Assembly: GCA_020851785.1 (NCBI GenBank)
Contig: JADZCC010000010.1
Coordinates: 1-64,000, forward strand
Source: Anaerolineales bacterium
GTDB taxonomy: Bacteria; Chloroflexota; Anaerolineae; Anaerolineales; Villigracilaceae
DNA: 64,000 bases
Reading direction: 5' to 3'
Positions 36,401 to 45,106 of this stretch are shown here, in pieces. The notes beneath the pieces are model-generated. The model did not search any database and was not told where the DNA came from. It saw only the letters and a program-made list of their open reading frames with translations. The translations under genes were made by a program, and so were the position numbers. Numbering within the stretch: the first letter of the stretch is position 1; every line of letters begins with the position of its first letter.

Positions 36401-36493
36401 CAACCTGGCGGCTTGTTGAAAATCGCCCTGAAAAATAATCGTTACAAAGAAATTGGCTTTCTTTGACTCAAAGTCAAAATCCATTCTTCGCAT
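33455..36493 (-). CDS. Sensor histidine kinase: multi-TM-PAS-PAS-PAS-GAF-HisKA-HATPase
   Basis: 1012 residues. About six membrane helices (35-195), then three PAS domains (about 205-320, 330-460, 470-590; SIFENSIDGIFQSTPQGKI is clear), one GAF (about 610-770), HisKA with YTVSHDLKSPLVTI, and HATPase_c with NLLDNASKFMG and GTGIGLALVKRI. The core is nearly identical in phrasing to the three other kinases in 30.4-43.4 kb, showing recent family expansion. First gene of a two-kinase unit. No partner regulator adjacent. Confidence 0.92.
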   Translation of the reverse strand: MRRMDFDFESKKANFFVTIIFQGDFQQAARLFNRALWIVVVGLGLALLVAELNGNHNILWILLAGLGALSIPFYLTRKQEFDQTAVTLSVILITVITLIATFTSGIHHIAIVVFPALIVTAGLTARKRSLTLILLYNLLCVGWLTFGEMSRWYVPAAPQGSSLSEFIAVGLICILTAVLTRQIAEALYKNYGLLQKELQERRLAEENYRSIFENSIDGIFQSTPQGKILKANPALAAMHGYDSPEDMIQSVSDIATQVYVSAERRAFLKKELLAGKTIKDFEILKYRKDGSTFWTSVNAKAIENRDGQILYFIGTEEDITPRKNAEERRTYLQALFSQSLNGFFFSMFDQPVEWNDAVDKDALLDHIYKTQRFTDVNDALLKQYGLTREKFLSLTPNYFFRHDPEQGRRLSHMVFDGGKTHIETEERREDGSQIWVEGDYACLYDDQGRIVGFFGIQREITDRKRVQNALQRSEKRFRSIFQASPIAIFIATLTEGRLLDANQAYWNMTGYSAEMTLGKTVEEIKFRLKPLDRPKFIETLKQKQSLSNVDEMLLYYPDGRYKPVIAFYELIQIEDQDCVLAMFYDVSAQKKLEADREELIRQLEIQNQESETLRKTLATLVETFEFNEIIERTLDEIQKVIPYDSASVWTIEKNAQKLIAYRNLPAEHVASHPEWPNDESNSAFLIINGQASYRLENDVQASLTDFSEYPDNLINSWLAIPLKTRGRILGLIALDGYAKNQFTQHHAELAMDFANQVAVALENAHLFAELQAELTARQELIAELELKNSELERFTYTVSHDLKSPLVTINGFLGYLEADLASGKIERVKQDRTRIQDAVNKMHQLLNDLLELSRVGRMMNPPEELAFEDLISEAQKAVHGQLSAGRITVQTQPGLPAIYGDRQRLIEVLQNLLDNASKFMGAQPNPHIEIGRAGEENGMPIFFVRDNGMGVAKPYHEQIFGLFNKLNPNDGGTGIGLALVKRIIEVHGGRIWVESSLGQGATFFFTLPTVGS

Positions 36494-36600
36494 CCTTTGG
36501 GGGGTGGGGTCGCTTCCCGTTTGGCGCTACGCAAACAGGTTTTACGAAAAAGCTGGCGCGTCTCTTAGTTCAACTGATAATTGTACTGCCTCGCCAGAGA

Positions 36601-38967
36601 TTAACGAAGTTTAATTTCCCAAATATGGACTTTGGTGGGCGAGGGAGTCTTGGGGTCAAACATTTCAATGGTAAGTTTTTTGACGGTCGTGGCTGTCGGA
36701 AGGTCAAAGGACAGTTTCGGTTGTTGGATCGAACCCTGCCCGGTAAACGTATAAATCACCGGCTGGCTATTTTCATCCGCATAGCATTTCAGGGTAATTT
36801 GCGCCTGCGCCGAGCCAATCACGATGGAAAAGCCATTGACCGTGCGCGGGGTTGGAAAGGTCAATTCGACGACGAAGGGATTGGCTTCGTAGGTTTTCGC
36901 CAGCGAGAGTTCGTCTCCGTCGAAGAGGAGTTTAATCGCTTCGGACTGCGCCTCTTCCTGGTCGCCCGCATCGAGATACGAATGCCGCACCTTGACGGCT
37001 TGCCCGTCAATCTTCACGAAAGATTCGCGCAGGGCCGCACGGAAGGCTTTTTCGGCGGCAAAGAGTTCGTCTGCCTGTGGAGAATATTTGAGGCGCACAA
37101 AATAAAAGCCTGGCAAGCCATTGGGATAGGAGACGATTTTTTCGACATGCACGTCGCTAAACTTGGGTTCTTCGGCCGCGGCCGCGTATTCTTCGGGGAT
37201 CATGACAAACACGGTGTTTTCATCGAGCGGGAGTTTTGCGGTAATGTGACCGGCCACGCTGGCGATTTCAAACGGCGGGAGATCTTTATAAAAGAATTGA
37301 GCCACAATGTTTGTGCCGTTGGCCCAATTGGGCGAGAAGATGATCTGCGCTGTGGGGTGTTTGCGTTGATAGTCTTTAATCGCGTCGAAGATTTGAAACG
37401 CGCCATATTGCAGGCCGCCCATGCCATAATCTTGATACCAGAGCGGGCCGTTCTTGAGCGCGTCGTAGAGCAGGTAGCTATTTACGCCGGCGAGGGAAGC
37501 GAAAAGCGTCAGCGCGAGAACGGTTTGGGAGATGAATCCTGTTCGGGGGCGGTTTGAGGCGTTTTTCCGATTTAGAAAATAGCTCCAAAAATCTGCCCAG
37601 TTCTGCACGAGTAGAATGAAAATCAGCGCCAGCAGAGAGATTTGGTTGACGGGCTGTTTGGCCAGAAAAGCGGCAAAACCGCCAAGCCCTAAAATTAGCA
37701 GGCTGAAGATTATGCGCTTGCCACTGAAGGTTGGTTTTTCGTTTTCAGCGGACGCCGATGGCCAGGGGTTTTGAATCCAGTTTAAAAACCTTTCCGCGCC
37801 GATGGCAGTGAGAATGGCCGCCGGGACGACGAATGCCAATACGCGGGTAATGCTGATGGCGATGAGCGCGCTGGACACGGGCATGATCAGGAGCGTGAGC
37901 AGGAGGTTACGATTGGACGACTCGCGCAGGTTGGCAAGGATTTTGGCCAACCCTAAAATTGTAAAGGGCAGGGTGGCGATTAAGATTTGCCCGTAGTTTT
38001 TCATCAGGTGACGGGGCAGGTCGCGGTTGTTGGGCGTGTACCAATATTCAGGGCTGAGTCCAAAGCCATATTCGGAGAAATATCTTTGAATTTTTTCAAG
38101 CAGGCTGATTGGCTCCACCAGATAGGAGCCAATGATATGCAGGTGGGCATAGGCCGCGCCCGGGTATTCCATGCGGTAACGCAGATACGGGATGACCATG
38201 ACGAGCAAAATGGGCAGTCCTTTGAGGGTCGTATTTCTATTTTCCCAATGGTAACGCCAGTCTGAGATCAGAAAGGCCAGCGCGGTGATTGGAACGATTA
38301 ACTGGCCGGGGTTGTATGAATAAAAGGCAAACGCCGCAAACACGAAGGTTAGGTAAATATATTTTGGAGATTTGTAACGATAGAGCAGATAAAAATATAA
38401 AGTCCCCGCGTAAAAGGCGGTAAATTCCGCAGTTTCAAACGCAGTGCGCGAATGCAAAAACCAGGCCGGGGTGATGGAGAGGAAGAGCGTTCCGGCCCAC
38501 CAATATTTGTTTTGAAAAATGTCGCGCAGGATAAGGCCAACCGAGAGCGCGGCGATGCATGTGATGAGGACGGAAGTTCCGCGCGTGACCAGGGCTGATT
38601 TTCCAAAGATCAGCAGGGGTAGCCACTGGAGGTAAACGCTTAAACTTAAATTGGCGTACTCTCCATTTCGAAAATAGGATGGAAATAAAACGTCCTGAAT
38701 GTCTTTGTAGTGGTTGGCGATCAAATCCGCCATGGATTGGGTTTGAATGGCTTCGTCGGTAAAGAAATAAATGGGGAAGTGGGTTAGCCCAATGAGGCGG
38801 GTCGCCAAATAGAGCCCCAGCGCAAGGAGGAAGAGCCAGAAGGCCAGGTCGCGTTGTTTCAGGCGCTGAAAAAACGCCCCAACCCGGCTGACAGGTTTGG
38901 GCGCCTCCGACGGGCGGTTTTCGGATTCCAAATCCAATGGCGGTTGTGACTCGTTAGCAAAATCCAT
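36601..38967 (-). CDS. GT39/ArnT-type membrane glycosyltransferase
   Basis: 788 residues. About eleven to thirteen membrane helices in the first 540 residues, with the acidic pair after the first helix (YFFTDEAIQ) that places it with dolichyl- or undecaprenyl-phosphate-sugar-dependent GT39/ArnT/PMT enzymes. The last 240 residues are soluble and beta-rich, presumably extracytoplasmic. It would transfer a lipid-linked sugar to an envelope acceptor; the acceptor is unknown. It sits among sensor kinase genes without an obvious link, 107 bases from the kinase unit. Confidence 0.78.
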   Translation of the reverse strand: MDFANESQPPLDLESENRPSEAPKPVSRVGAFFQRLKQRDLAFWLFLLALGLYLATRLIGLTHFPIYFFTDEAIQTQSMADLIANHYKDIQDVLFPSYFRNGEYANLSLSVYLQWLPLLIFGKSALVTRGTSVLITCIAALSVGLILRDIFQNKYWWAGTLFLSITPAWFLHSRTAFETAEFTAFYAGTLYFYLLYRYKSPKYIYLTFVFAAFAFYSYNPGQLIVPITALAFLISDWRYHWENRNTTLKGLPILLVMVIPYLRYRMEYPGAAYAHLHIIGSYLVEPISLLEKIQRYFSEYGFGLSPEYWYTPNNRDLPRHLMKNYGQILIATLPFTILGLAKILANLRESSNRNLLLTLLIMPVSSALIAISITRVLAFVVPAAILTAIGAERFLNWIQNPWPSASAENEKPTFSGKRIIFSLLILGLGGFAAFLAKQPVNQISLLALIFILLVQNWADFWSYFLNRKNASNRPRTGFISQTVLALTLFASLAGVNSYLLYDALKNGPLWYQDYGMGGLQYGAFQIFDAIKDYQRKHPTAQIIFSPNWANGTNIVAQFFYKDLPPFEIASVAGHITAKLPLDENTVFVMIPEEYAAAAEEPKFSDVHVEKIVSYPNGLPGFYFVRLKYSPQADELFAAEKAFRAALRESFVKIDGQAVKVRHSYLDAGDQEEAQSEAIKLLFDGDELSLAKTYEANPFVVELTFPTPRTVNGFSIVIGSAQAQITLKCYADENSQPVIYTFTGQGSIQQPKLSFDLPTATTVKKLTIEMFDPKTPSPTKVHIWEIKLR

Positions 38968-39073
38968 ACAGGCAAAAGCTCCCAGGCTCTTTGGAGATTA
39001 TAACCTTGAAGCGTTGCCTGGCTTTCACCGCTCCATTGCGGGAAGGCGACAATTTTGAGAAGTTTTGATTTTT

Positions 39074-39217
39074 CTAGCTACCTGACACTTTTCTTTTGGG
39101 ACGCGGATTTACGCGGAAAACGCGGATACTTTCAGCATTTTGATTAAAAAGGCGTTTTTTTTTCCGCGTCCATCAGCGCTCGTCTGCGTCCAAATTTTGA
39201 AACTGTCAGGTGGCTAG
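39074..39217. repeat. MITE-like dispersed repeat, copy C (complete)
   Basis: A 144-bp unit with terminal inverted repeats: CTAGCTACCTGACAC at 39074-39088 and CTGTCAGGTGGCTAG at 39203-39217. Its interior, in reverse complement, matches the repeat at 9875-10112. No ORF is present, so any movement would depend on a transposase elsewhere. Confidence 0.7.
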
Positions 39218-39234
39218 CGATTTTTTATTTCACC

Positions 39235-40857
39235 CTACACGCCGGGCAGGGTGAAATAAAAGGTGGAGCCTTGCCCGACTTCGCTTTCCACCCAAATCCG
39301 TCCGCCGTGTAATTCGATAATTCTTTTGACGAGCGCCAGCCCAATGCCGGTGCCTTCCGTGGACGAATCCAATTTGTTGAACAGCCCAAAGATGCGCTCG
39401 TGATGTTCGGAGGCCACGCCCATGCCGTTGTCGCGGACAAAGAAGAGGGGTTCTCCTTCCGGCATATTTTGATGGCCAACTTCAATGCGCGGGCGCGTTT
39501 GCGTTCCCATGTATTTGACGGCGTTATCCAGCAGGTTTTGCAAAACTTCAACCAGCCGGGCCTGATCTCCGTGGACGGTTGGGAAATCCGGGTGGATGTA
39601 GAGGATGGCTTTTTTGTCGTCCAGGCGGCCGCGCACCAGTTCCACCGCCGCCCGAACCAACGCTTCAAACGGAAGGGTTTCCGGTTCGTTCAAAATGCGC
39701 CCAACGCGGGAGAGTTCGAGCAGTTCGTTAAGCATGGTGTGCATCCGGGTCACTGCGTCTTCGATGCGCCGTTTATCTTTTTTGAAGCGTTCCACGTTGC
39801 CGCTCACGGCAGATTGTTCCAAAAAGCCGAGATAGCCGCTAATGGTCACCAGCGGAGATTTGAGGTCGTGCGAAACCGTGTAGGTAAAGCGCTCCAACTC
39901 GGCGTTTTTCGTCTCCAACTCGGCAATCAGGCGGCGACGGTCGGCCAACTCCCGTTGCAGTTGTTCAAGCAAAATGGATTTTTCGATGGCCACGACCACC
40001 TGTGTGGCGATCGTCTCCAACAGACGAATTTGATCTGGCGAAAAAGCTTGCGGCAAGATGGACTGAACGGACATGACGCCAATGACGCGCTCGCCTGAAA
40101 TCAGCGGAATGCCCAGGTAGGAGCGAATCGGCGCTTCTACGATCACCAGGATGTGATGGTCGCGCCGCGTTTGAGGGTCGGTAATATCTTCAAGGTAAAT
40201 CGTTTTTTGAGTGGAGATCACTTCCAAGGCCAAGCCGGGCTTCTCGTGGAGCTTTCGCGCAGGCGGTTGGAGGTCTTCTTCTGCATTTAGAAAAAGGGAA
40301 TATGCAAAAATATCGGTTTCCGGGTTGTAAAGCCCAATGTGAAAAGCGTCAATGGTCAGCGCTTTCTTTAATTCGTCGGCAAAGGCGCGCAAGGTGTGAT
40401 ACAGATCTTCGCCTTTGGAAAGCGCCAGGCTGAGGCGGTAAAGCAAATCCACTTCGTTGGCGCGGCGGCGAATCTCCAACTCGAGGGTATGGCGTTCGGT
40501 TAAATCCACAATCGAAGCCAAAACAAAGGCCTCCCCTTCCACCGTTAACGGGATCAGCCCGACTTCAGCCGCAAAGACCTGACCATCTTTACGCCGCGCA
40601 TTCAACTCCCGCCCAGCCATTTGCCGCGCAAAAGGCTGTTGATTAAAAGAAGCGCGACTCCGTTCATGTTTTTGACGCACGTCTTCCGGGGTTAATTGCT
40701 CAATGCTCGCTCCGATCAATTCCTGCGCCGCATACCCCAGCAGGCGATTCGCCTGCTGGTTGGCAAAGACAATCTGCCCCGCCGTGTCTGACACGACCAT
40801 CGCCACCGGGTTTTTATCGAAGATTTCCAAAAAGTGGATCTCTGAAGCGTTCATCAT
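39235..40857 (-). CDS. Soluble sensor histidine kinase: PAS-GAF-HisKA-HATPase
   Basis: 540 residues without membrane helices: PAS (about 8-120, VVSDTAGQIVFANQQANRLLG), GAF (about 145-300), HisKA with YTVSHDLKSPLVTISG and HATPase_c with NLLDNAVKYMG and GTGIGLALVKRI. Paralogue of the three other kinases here and the shortest of them. Cytoplasmic signal input. Its gene lies beside repeat copy C and has no regulator partner nearby. Confidence 0.92.
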   Translation of the reverse strand: MMNASEIHFLEIFDKNPVAMVVSDTAGQIVFANQQANRLLGYAAQELIGASIEQLTPEDVRQKHERSRASFNQQPFARQMAGRELNARRKDGQVFAAEVGLIPLTVEGEAFVLASIVDLTERHTLELEIRRRANEVDLLYRLSLALSKGEDLYHTLRAFADELKKALTIDAFHIGLYNPETDIFAYSLFLNAEEDLQPPARKLHEKPGLALEVISTQKTIYLEDITDPQTRRDHHILVIVEAPIRSYLGIPLISGERVIGVMSVQSILPQAFSPDQIRLLETIATQVVVAIEKSILLEQLQRELADRRRLIAELETKNAELERFTYTVSHDLKSPLVTISGYLGFLEQSAVSGNVERFKKDKRRIEDAVTRMHTMLNELLELSRVGRILNEPETLPFEALVRAAVELVRGRLDDKKAILYIHPDFPTVHGDQARLVEVLQNLLDNAVKYMGTQTRPRIEVGHQNMPEGEPLFFVRDNGMGVASEHHERIFGLFNKLDSSTEGTGIGLALVKRIIELHGGRIWVESEVGQGSTFYFTLPGV

Positions 40858-40954
40858 GCCATCTCTTCAACCAATATTCTTCCAATAGAATTATGTACGT
40901 TCCGTCCAGCGGTATCTTACTGTAGTGCGCGGTACGCTTCAAGCCAGGAGGTCG

Positions 40955-43369
40955 TCACTTTATCGGTAACGTAAAATAAAAAGTAGAGCCTGTTCCCCAT
41001 TCGCTTTCAACCCAAATTTTGCCGCCATGCACTTCAATAATGCGCTTCACCAGGGCCAGTCCCACGCCGGTGCCTTCGGAGGACGCATCCAGTTTATCAA
41101 ACAAGCCGAAGACGCGCTCATAATATTCCGGCGCAATGCCCATGCCGTTATCTTTGACGAAGAAGGTTTGTTGCCCATCGCCTCCGCCGGCATCTGCCGA
41201 GCCGATTTCGATTTGCGGATTCGATTGATGGCCCATATATTTGGCGGCGTTATCCAACAAGTTTTGCAAAACTTCCATCAGGCGCTGACGATCTCCGTAG
41301 ACGACGGGCAGGCCCGGCTGAGTCCCGGGCGGGGATGCAATCTGAACCGTGACGCGACGCGCTTCCAACTGCCCATGCACCATCTCCAGCGCGTTACGGA
41401 CCAGATCCGCAAAGGGAATCTCCTCCGGCGCGTTCATCACCCGCCCGATGCGCGAGAGTTCGAGCAGTTCGGTGAGGAGCGCGTGCATTTTGAGGGTGGC
41501 CTCGCGAATGCGCTGGGCGTCTTCTTTTAATCGCTCCAGATTGCCGGATGAAGCGTCTTGTTCGAGATAACCAAGAAACCCGTTGATGGTAACCAGCGGA
41601 GATTTGAGGTCGTGCGAAACGGTGTAGGTGAACTGCGTCAATTCGGCGTTTGAATTTTCCAGTTCCTGAACGCGCAATTTCAATTCTTCATTCAAGCGTT
41701 GAACTTCCGCTTCGCGTTGTTTGCTTTCGGTAATGTCGTGCAAGATGCCTAAAATTTGCGTGACCTGACCCGCCGGGTTGCGGGTGAAAACCGTGTCGTG
41801 GCTTTGCACCCAGCGCCAATTTCCATCTTTGCCGCGAATGCGATAATCCACTGTGAACGTTCCCTCATCGTCCAATGCCGCTTCAAGGCGTTGACGGTGT
41901 TGCATAATCTGCGGCAGGTCGTCCATATTGAGCAATTGCTCCGTATCATCGCGAATTTCCGGGACTTCCTGTTTGGAATACCCGTAGTTCGTGAGCCAGT
42001 TCTTGTTGACGAAGACGTTTTTATTTTCCTGAAAGTCGTAAATATAAACGGCGCCCGGCTCGGCTTCTAAAATCGTTTCGATCAGGTGTTGGCGCTCCAG
42101 CAGGTTTTCGGCAGTGGTCTTGGCGATGGTCACATCCGTCAGCGCGCCTTCGTAATAGAGCGTATTTCCCTCCGCGTCAAAAATCGAATGAATATCCAGC
42201 GAGCCCCAAAACTGCGAGCCGTCTTTCCGTTGCAAGCAGACTTCAAAGCCAATTACTTTTGATTCGCGCGCCAGGCGACGTTGCAGGTCTTCGCGCGTTT
42301 CGACGTTGACATAAATTTGCGTGGCAATATCAGTAACCTGCTCCACCATGGCCTGTGGCGATTCGTAGCCATACATACGCGCCATGGCCGGGTTCACCTT
42401 AAGGAAGCGTCCGGCGGGCGTGCTTTGAAAGATACCGTCGTTGGCGTTTTCAAAGATCGCGCGGTATTTCTCTTCGCTTGCGCGCAAGGCAGATTCGGCG
42501 CGCCTGCGTTCGGTCACAATGCTTCCGGTTAACAGCCCGGCCAGCGTGGCCATGAGCAAAAAGAACTGCGCTTCGATAATCATCTCCGGGCTGATTTGCA
42601 AACTTGGCGTTAAAACCAAGACGCTGACGGTCATGACCAAAGACGCCCAGGCCGCGCCGGTCATACCGCCCGCCAGAGCGGCCCACAAAATGGGCAGGAG
42701 GGCCACATACAAGCGCGAGATGGAGGTATCGCCTTGTGTGGACAACGAGACGAAAATTGTCAGCGGGATGCTGAGTAAAATTAACGCAGTCTGAAATCCT
42801 ATCCGCTTGTTACGCAGTAATTCATAATTAATCCCTCCTTGAACCCACAAAAGGATCACCGGCGTTAACGTCAGACACGGAATGACGTTGGAAATCCACC
42901 AGCCGGTGGCAATAGTGGCAAACGCTGAGCGCGGAGCGAGCCCGGTGAGCACATACACAGCGGCGGCGGCCAGGCATTCCACAAAGACGGCCAAAAATAC
43001 AATCAGCGCAAACAAGGTCACGTCGCGCGCAGTTTGAAAGCGAAACCCGCGGAAAATCCTTCTCAGCCCGGCCAGCGCAATGGCGGGCGAAATCATGGAA
43101 GCCAGCCCAATGCCGACCACTGCAATTGAAGGAATATCTGGAGAATGAAGCGTAACGAGGACCGAAAAAACGGGGTTGAGGAAAGCCAGCGGCAGGGCCC
43201 ACCAGCCCAGCAGGAGGATCGCCGCCATGTATAACCCCGCCGGAGGGTAGCAAATGGCCAACCCGGTTTGAAGCACAAATGCCCCGCTGGCCAAATCCAA
43301 AAGGACGGCCAACGCAAGATACCCACCTACATACAGGATTTTATCTCGATACTTATGGAACCATTCCAC
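40955..43369 (-). CDS. MASE1-PAS-PAS sensor histidine kinase
   Basis: 804 residues from a GTG start at 43369. GGAG lies seven bases upstream of this GTG, whereas the TTG at 43393 has no site; the ATG within the overlap is out of frame. Eight-helix MASE1 sensor (about 1-295, with YPPAGLYMAAILLLGWWALP), two PAS domains (about 305-430 and 430-560), HisKA with YTVSHDLKSPLVTI and HATPase_c with GTGVGLALVKRI. Fourth kinase of the paralogous set. Divergent from the ECF sigma gene. Confidence 0.9.
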   Translation of the reverse strand: MEWFHKYRDKILYVGGYLALAVLLDLASGAFVLQTGLAICYPPAGLYMAAILLLGWWALPLAFLNPVFSVLVTLHSPDIPSIAVVGIGLASMISPAIALAGLRRIFRGFRFQTARDVTLFALIVFLAVFVECLAAAAVYVLTGLAPRSAFATIATGWWISNVIPCLTLTPVILLWVQGGINYELLRNKRIGFQTALILLSIPLTIFVSLSTQGDTSISRLYVALLPILWAALAGGMTGAAWASLVMTVSVLVLTPSLQISPEMIIEAQFFLLMATLAGLLTGSIVTERRRAESALRASEEKYRAIFENANDGIFQSTPAGRFLKVNPAMARMYGYESPQAMVEQVTDIATQIYVNVETREDLQRRLARESKVIGFEVCLQRKDGSQFWGSLDIHSIFDAEGNTLYYEGALTDVTIAKTTAENLLERQHLIETILEAEPGAVYIYDFQENKNVFVNKNWLTNYGYSKQEVPEIRDDTEQLLNMDDLPQIMQHRQRLEAALDDEGTFTVDYRIRGKDGNWRWVQSHDTVFTRNPAGQVTQILGILHDITESKQREAEVQRLNEELKLRVQELENSNAELTQFTYTVSHDLKSPLVTINGFLGYLEQDASSGNLERLKEDAQRIREATLKMHALLTELLELSRIGRVMNAPEEIPFADLVRNALEMVHGQLEARRVTVQIASPPGTQPGLPVVYGDRQRLMEVLQNLLDNAAKYMGHQSNPQIEIGSADAGGGDGQQTFFVKDNGMGIAPEYYERVFGLFDKLDASSEGTGVGLALVKRIIEVHGGKIWVESEWGTGSTFYFTLPIK

Positions 43370-43492
43370 GTCATATCTCCTGAAAGGCTTCAATTTATCA
43401 GCCTATTTTACACGATGCAGGCGCTCAAATTACTATCCTTTTCCCCGCCCAGCGGATAGGATTAGTAGAGAATTCTCCCGAAAGGTCCGTGC

Positions 43493-44050
43493 ATGGAAGA
43501 GCAAAACGCAATCGTACAACTCAAGCAAGGCAAACTCAACGGTCTCGAAATTCTTGTCGAGCGCTATCAGGCCAGGGCGACGCAAGCCGCGTATTTAATC
43601 ACGCACGATCGCGCCTCGGCGGAAGATGCGGCACAGACGGCATTCATCAAAGTTGCCGAGCGCATCCAACAGTTCGATGAAGCGCGCCCTTTTGCGCCCT
43701 GGTTTTTTCGCATCGTCATCAACGAAGCGCTCAAACTGGCCAAGCGGATGAAGCGCCAAACCTCGCTGGAGGATGTGGATGAAGACACTGCGGCTCTTGC
43801 CGCGCGGTTGGCGGATTCGGCTCCCCAGCCTGAGTCAACGCTGGAAGCGAAGCAAATCCGCGAGCATATTTTGCAAGCCATTCACAGCCTGCCGCCCGAA
43901 CAACGCGCCGTCGTCGTCATGCGCTACTACCTCGACATGAGCGAGGCGGATATGTCCGCACAGTTGGAGCGCCCGCTTAGTTCCATCAAGTGGTGGCTAA
44001 GAGACGCGCGCAAACGCCTGAGCCAATTACTCGCCTACGAGAGGAATTAA
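43493..44050 (+). CDS. ECF-type RNA polymerase sigma factor
   Basis: 185 residues. Region 2 contains DRASAEDAAQTAFIKVAERI and region 4 contains LPPEQRAVVVMRYYLDMSEADMSAQL plus SSIKWWLRDARKRL for -35 recognition. Small size and missing regions 1 and 3 mark the ECF class. AAAGG precedes ATG 43493. It is cotranscribed with the anti-sigma-like gene two bases downstream. ECF factors often control their own promoter; the upstream gap is too short to identify one confidently. Confidence 0.92.
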   Translation: MEEQNAIVQLKQGKLNGLEILVERYQARATQAAYLITHDRASAEDAAQTAFIKVAERIQQFDEARPFAPWFFRIVINEALKLAKRMKRQTSLEDVDEDTAALAARLADSAPQPESTLEAKQIREHILQAIHSLPPEQRAVVVMRYYLDMSEADMSAQLERPLSSIKWWLRDARKRLSQLLAYERN

Positions 44051-44052
44051 TC

Positions 44053-44841
44053 ATGGACAAGAAAAACATCCAAGCCATTTTGCAAGCCGAACTGGAAAAA
44101 GAAATTCCGGCTTCCGAAGTTCATCTCTGGCAGACCGTGCAAGCCCGCCTTGTTGAGAAACAGAAACCAACAGGAGCAACCATGAACGTAATCAAATCAC
44201 GTCTTACTTATGCAACGCTGGCGATCCTCGCCATGCTGGCGCTGGCCTTTGTCACCCCACAGGGACGCGCCTTCGCGCAAAGCCTTTTCCAATTCTTCGT
44301 CCGCGCCGATCAAGATCGTTATCCGCTTCAAGACTGGCAGATGACTCCACCCGCGCAAACCTCATCCGAATCGCCGTTTAAATATTCAGTGCAAGAAGCG
44401 GAAGCGCTGGCAGGCTACGACGCGCTTAGTCCAGTGGATGTACCGACGAACATGATTTTTGTCGGCGCGTCTTACGATGCAAAATATCACAGCGTGGCAC
44501 AGGCGTTCGGCCCCAGCGCGGAGTTTACCGAACTCTCGCTCTGGCAACAACCGCTGGAAGATTATCAACCCTGCGGCGACATCACCCAAATCTGCGACAA
44601 CATGCTGGGTGGTAACCTGGCGGGCAACAGCGCCGACATTCAAGCTGTACAAATCGGCGGGCTGGCGGGCGAGTATGTGGAAGGCGTTTGGGAATTGACT
44701 GACAATGGTCCCGTTTGGAATCCGATTCCCTTTGCCAAGACACTGCGCTGGAAGAACGAGACCACGATCTTTCAACTGGTCTACAACGGAATGAACCTGA
44801 CCCGCGACGATTTAGTCAAGTTCGCGGAAGGCCTTCGGTAA
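44053..44841 (+). CDS. Membrane-anchored anti-sigma factor-like protein (DUF4367-type)
   Basis: 262 residues. A cytoplasmic N-terminus of about 50 residues could hold the sigma factor, one transmembrane helix lies near 54-72 (YATLAILAMLALAFVTPQGRAFA), and about 185 residues are extracytoplasmic, with a tail resembling DUF4367. No HxxxCxxC zinc motif, so it is not a ZAS-type anti-sigma. GAGGAAT precedes ATG 44053, two bases after the sigma stop. Its role is inferred from position and topology. Confidence 0.7.
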   Translation: MDKKNIQAILQAELEKEIPASEVHLWQTVQARLVEKQKPTGATMNVIKSRLTYATLAILAMLALAFVTPQGRAFAQSLFQFFVRADQDRYPLQDWQMTPPAQTSSESPFKYSVQEAEALAGYDALSPVDVPTNMIFVGASYDAKYHSVAQAFGPSAEFTELSLWQQPLEDYQPCGDITQICDNMLGGNLAGNSADIQAVQIGGLAGEYVEGVWELTDNGPVWNPIPFAKTLRWKNETTIFQLVYNGMNLTRDDLVKFAEGLR

Positions 44842-44895
44842 CCAATCATCCAAGTTGCTATAATTCCATAGACTCTCGTCGTGTTCCGGAAAAAG

Positions 44896-44968
44896 CCCTC
44901 ACCCTGCCCTCTCCCAACGGGAGAGAGCTAAGCCTCCCGCTCAAGAATCACGCCAATCGGGGTGAGGG
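44896..44968. repeat. CCCTCACCC-type palindromic repeat, copy 2
   Basis: Starts CCCTCACCCTGCCCTCTCCC at 44896 and ends GGGGTGAGGG at 44968, with an inner GGGAGAG arm. It is related to 6551-6616. The interior differs, so the copies are old. Confidence 0.55.
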
Positions 44969-44997
44969 AAGATTTGAAAAGCATGGTTGGATTTAAT

Positions 44998-45033
44998 ACA
45001 AAGGTAGCCGCCTTTACCAGCGGCTATCTTTGT
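44998..45033 (+). terminator. Terminator-like hairpin after the anti-sigma gene
   Basis: ACAAAGGTAGCCGC (44998-45011) pairs with GCGGCTATCTTTGT (45020-45033) with one G-U pair and an eight-base loop. It lies about 155 bases after the anti-sigma stop. Confidence 0.55.
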
Positions 45034-45106
45034 TAAACACTGCGCCAGAAACCGCCAAACCCAACTGCGATATAATCGAAGAAACTCTTCTTTAGGATAC
45101 GGTGGT

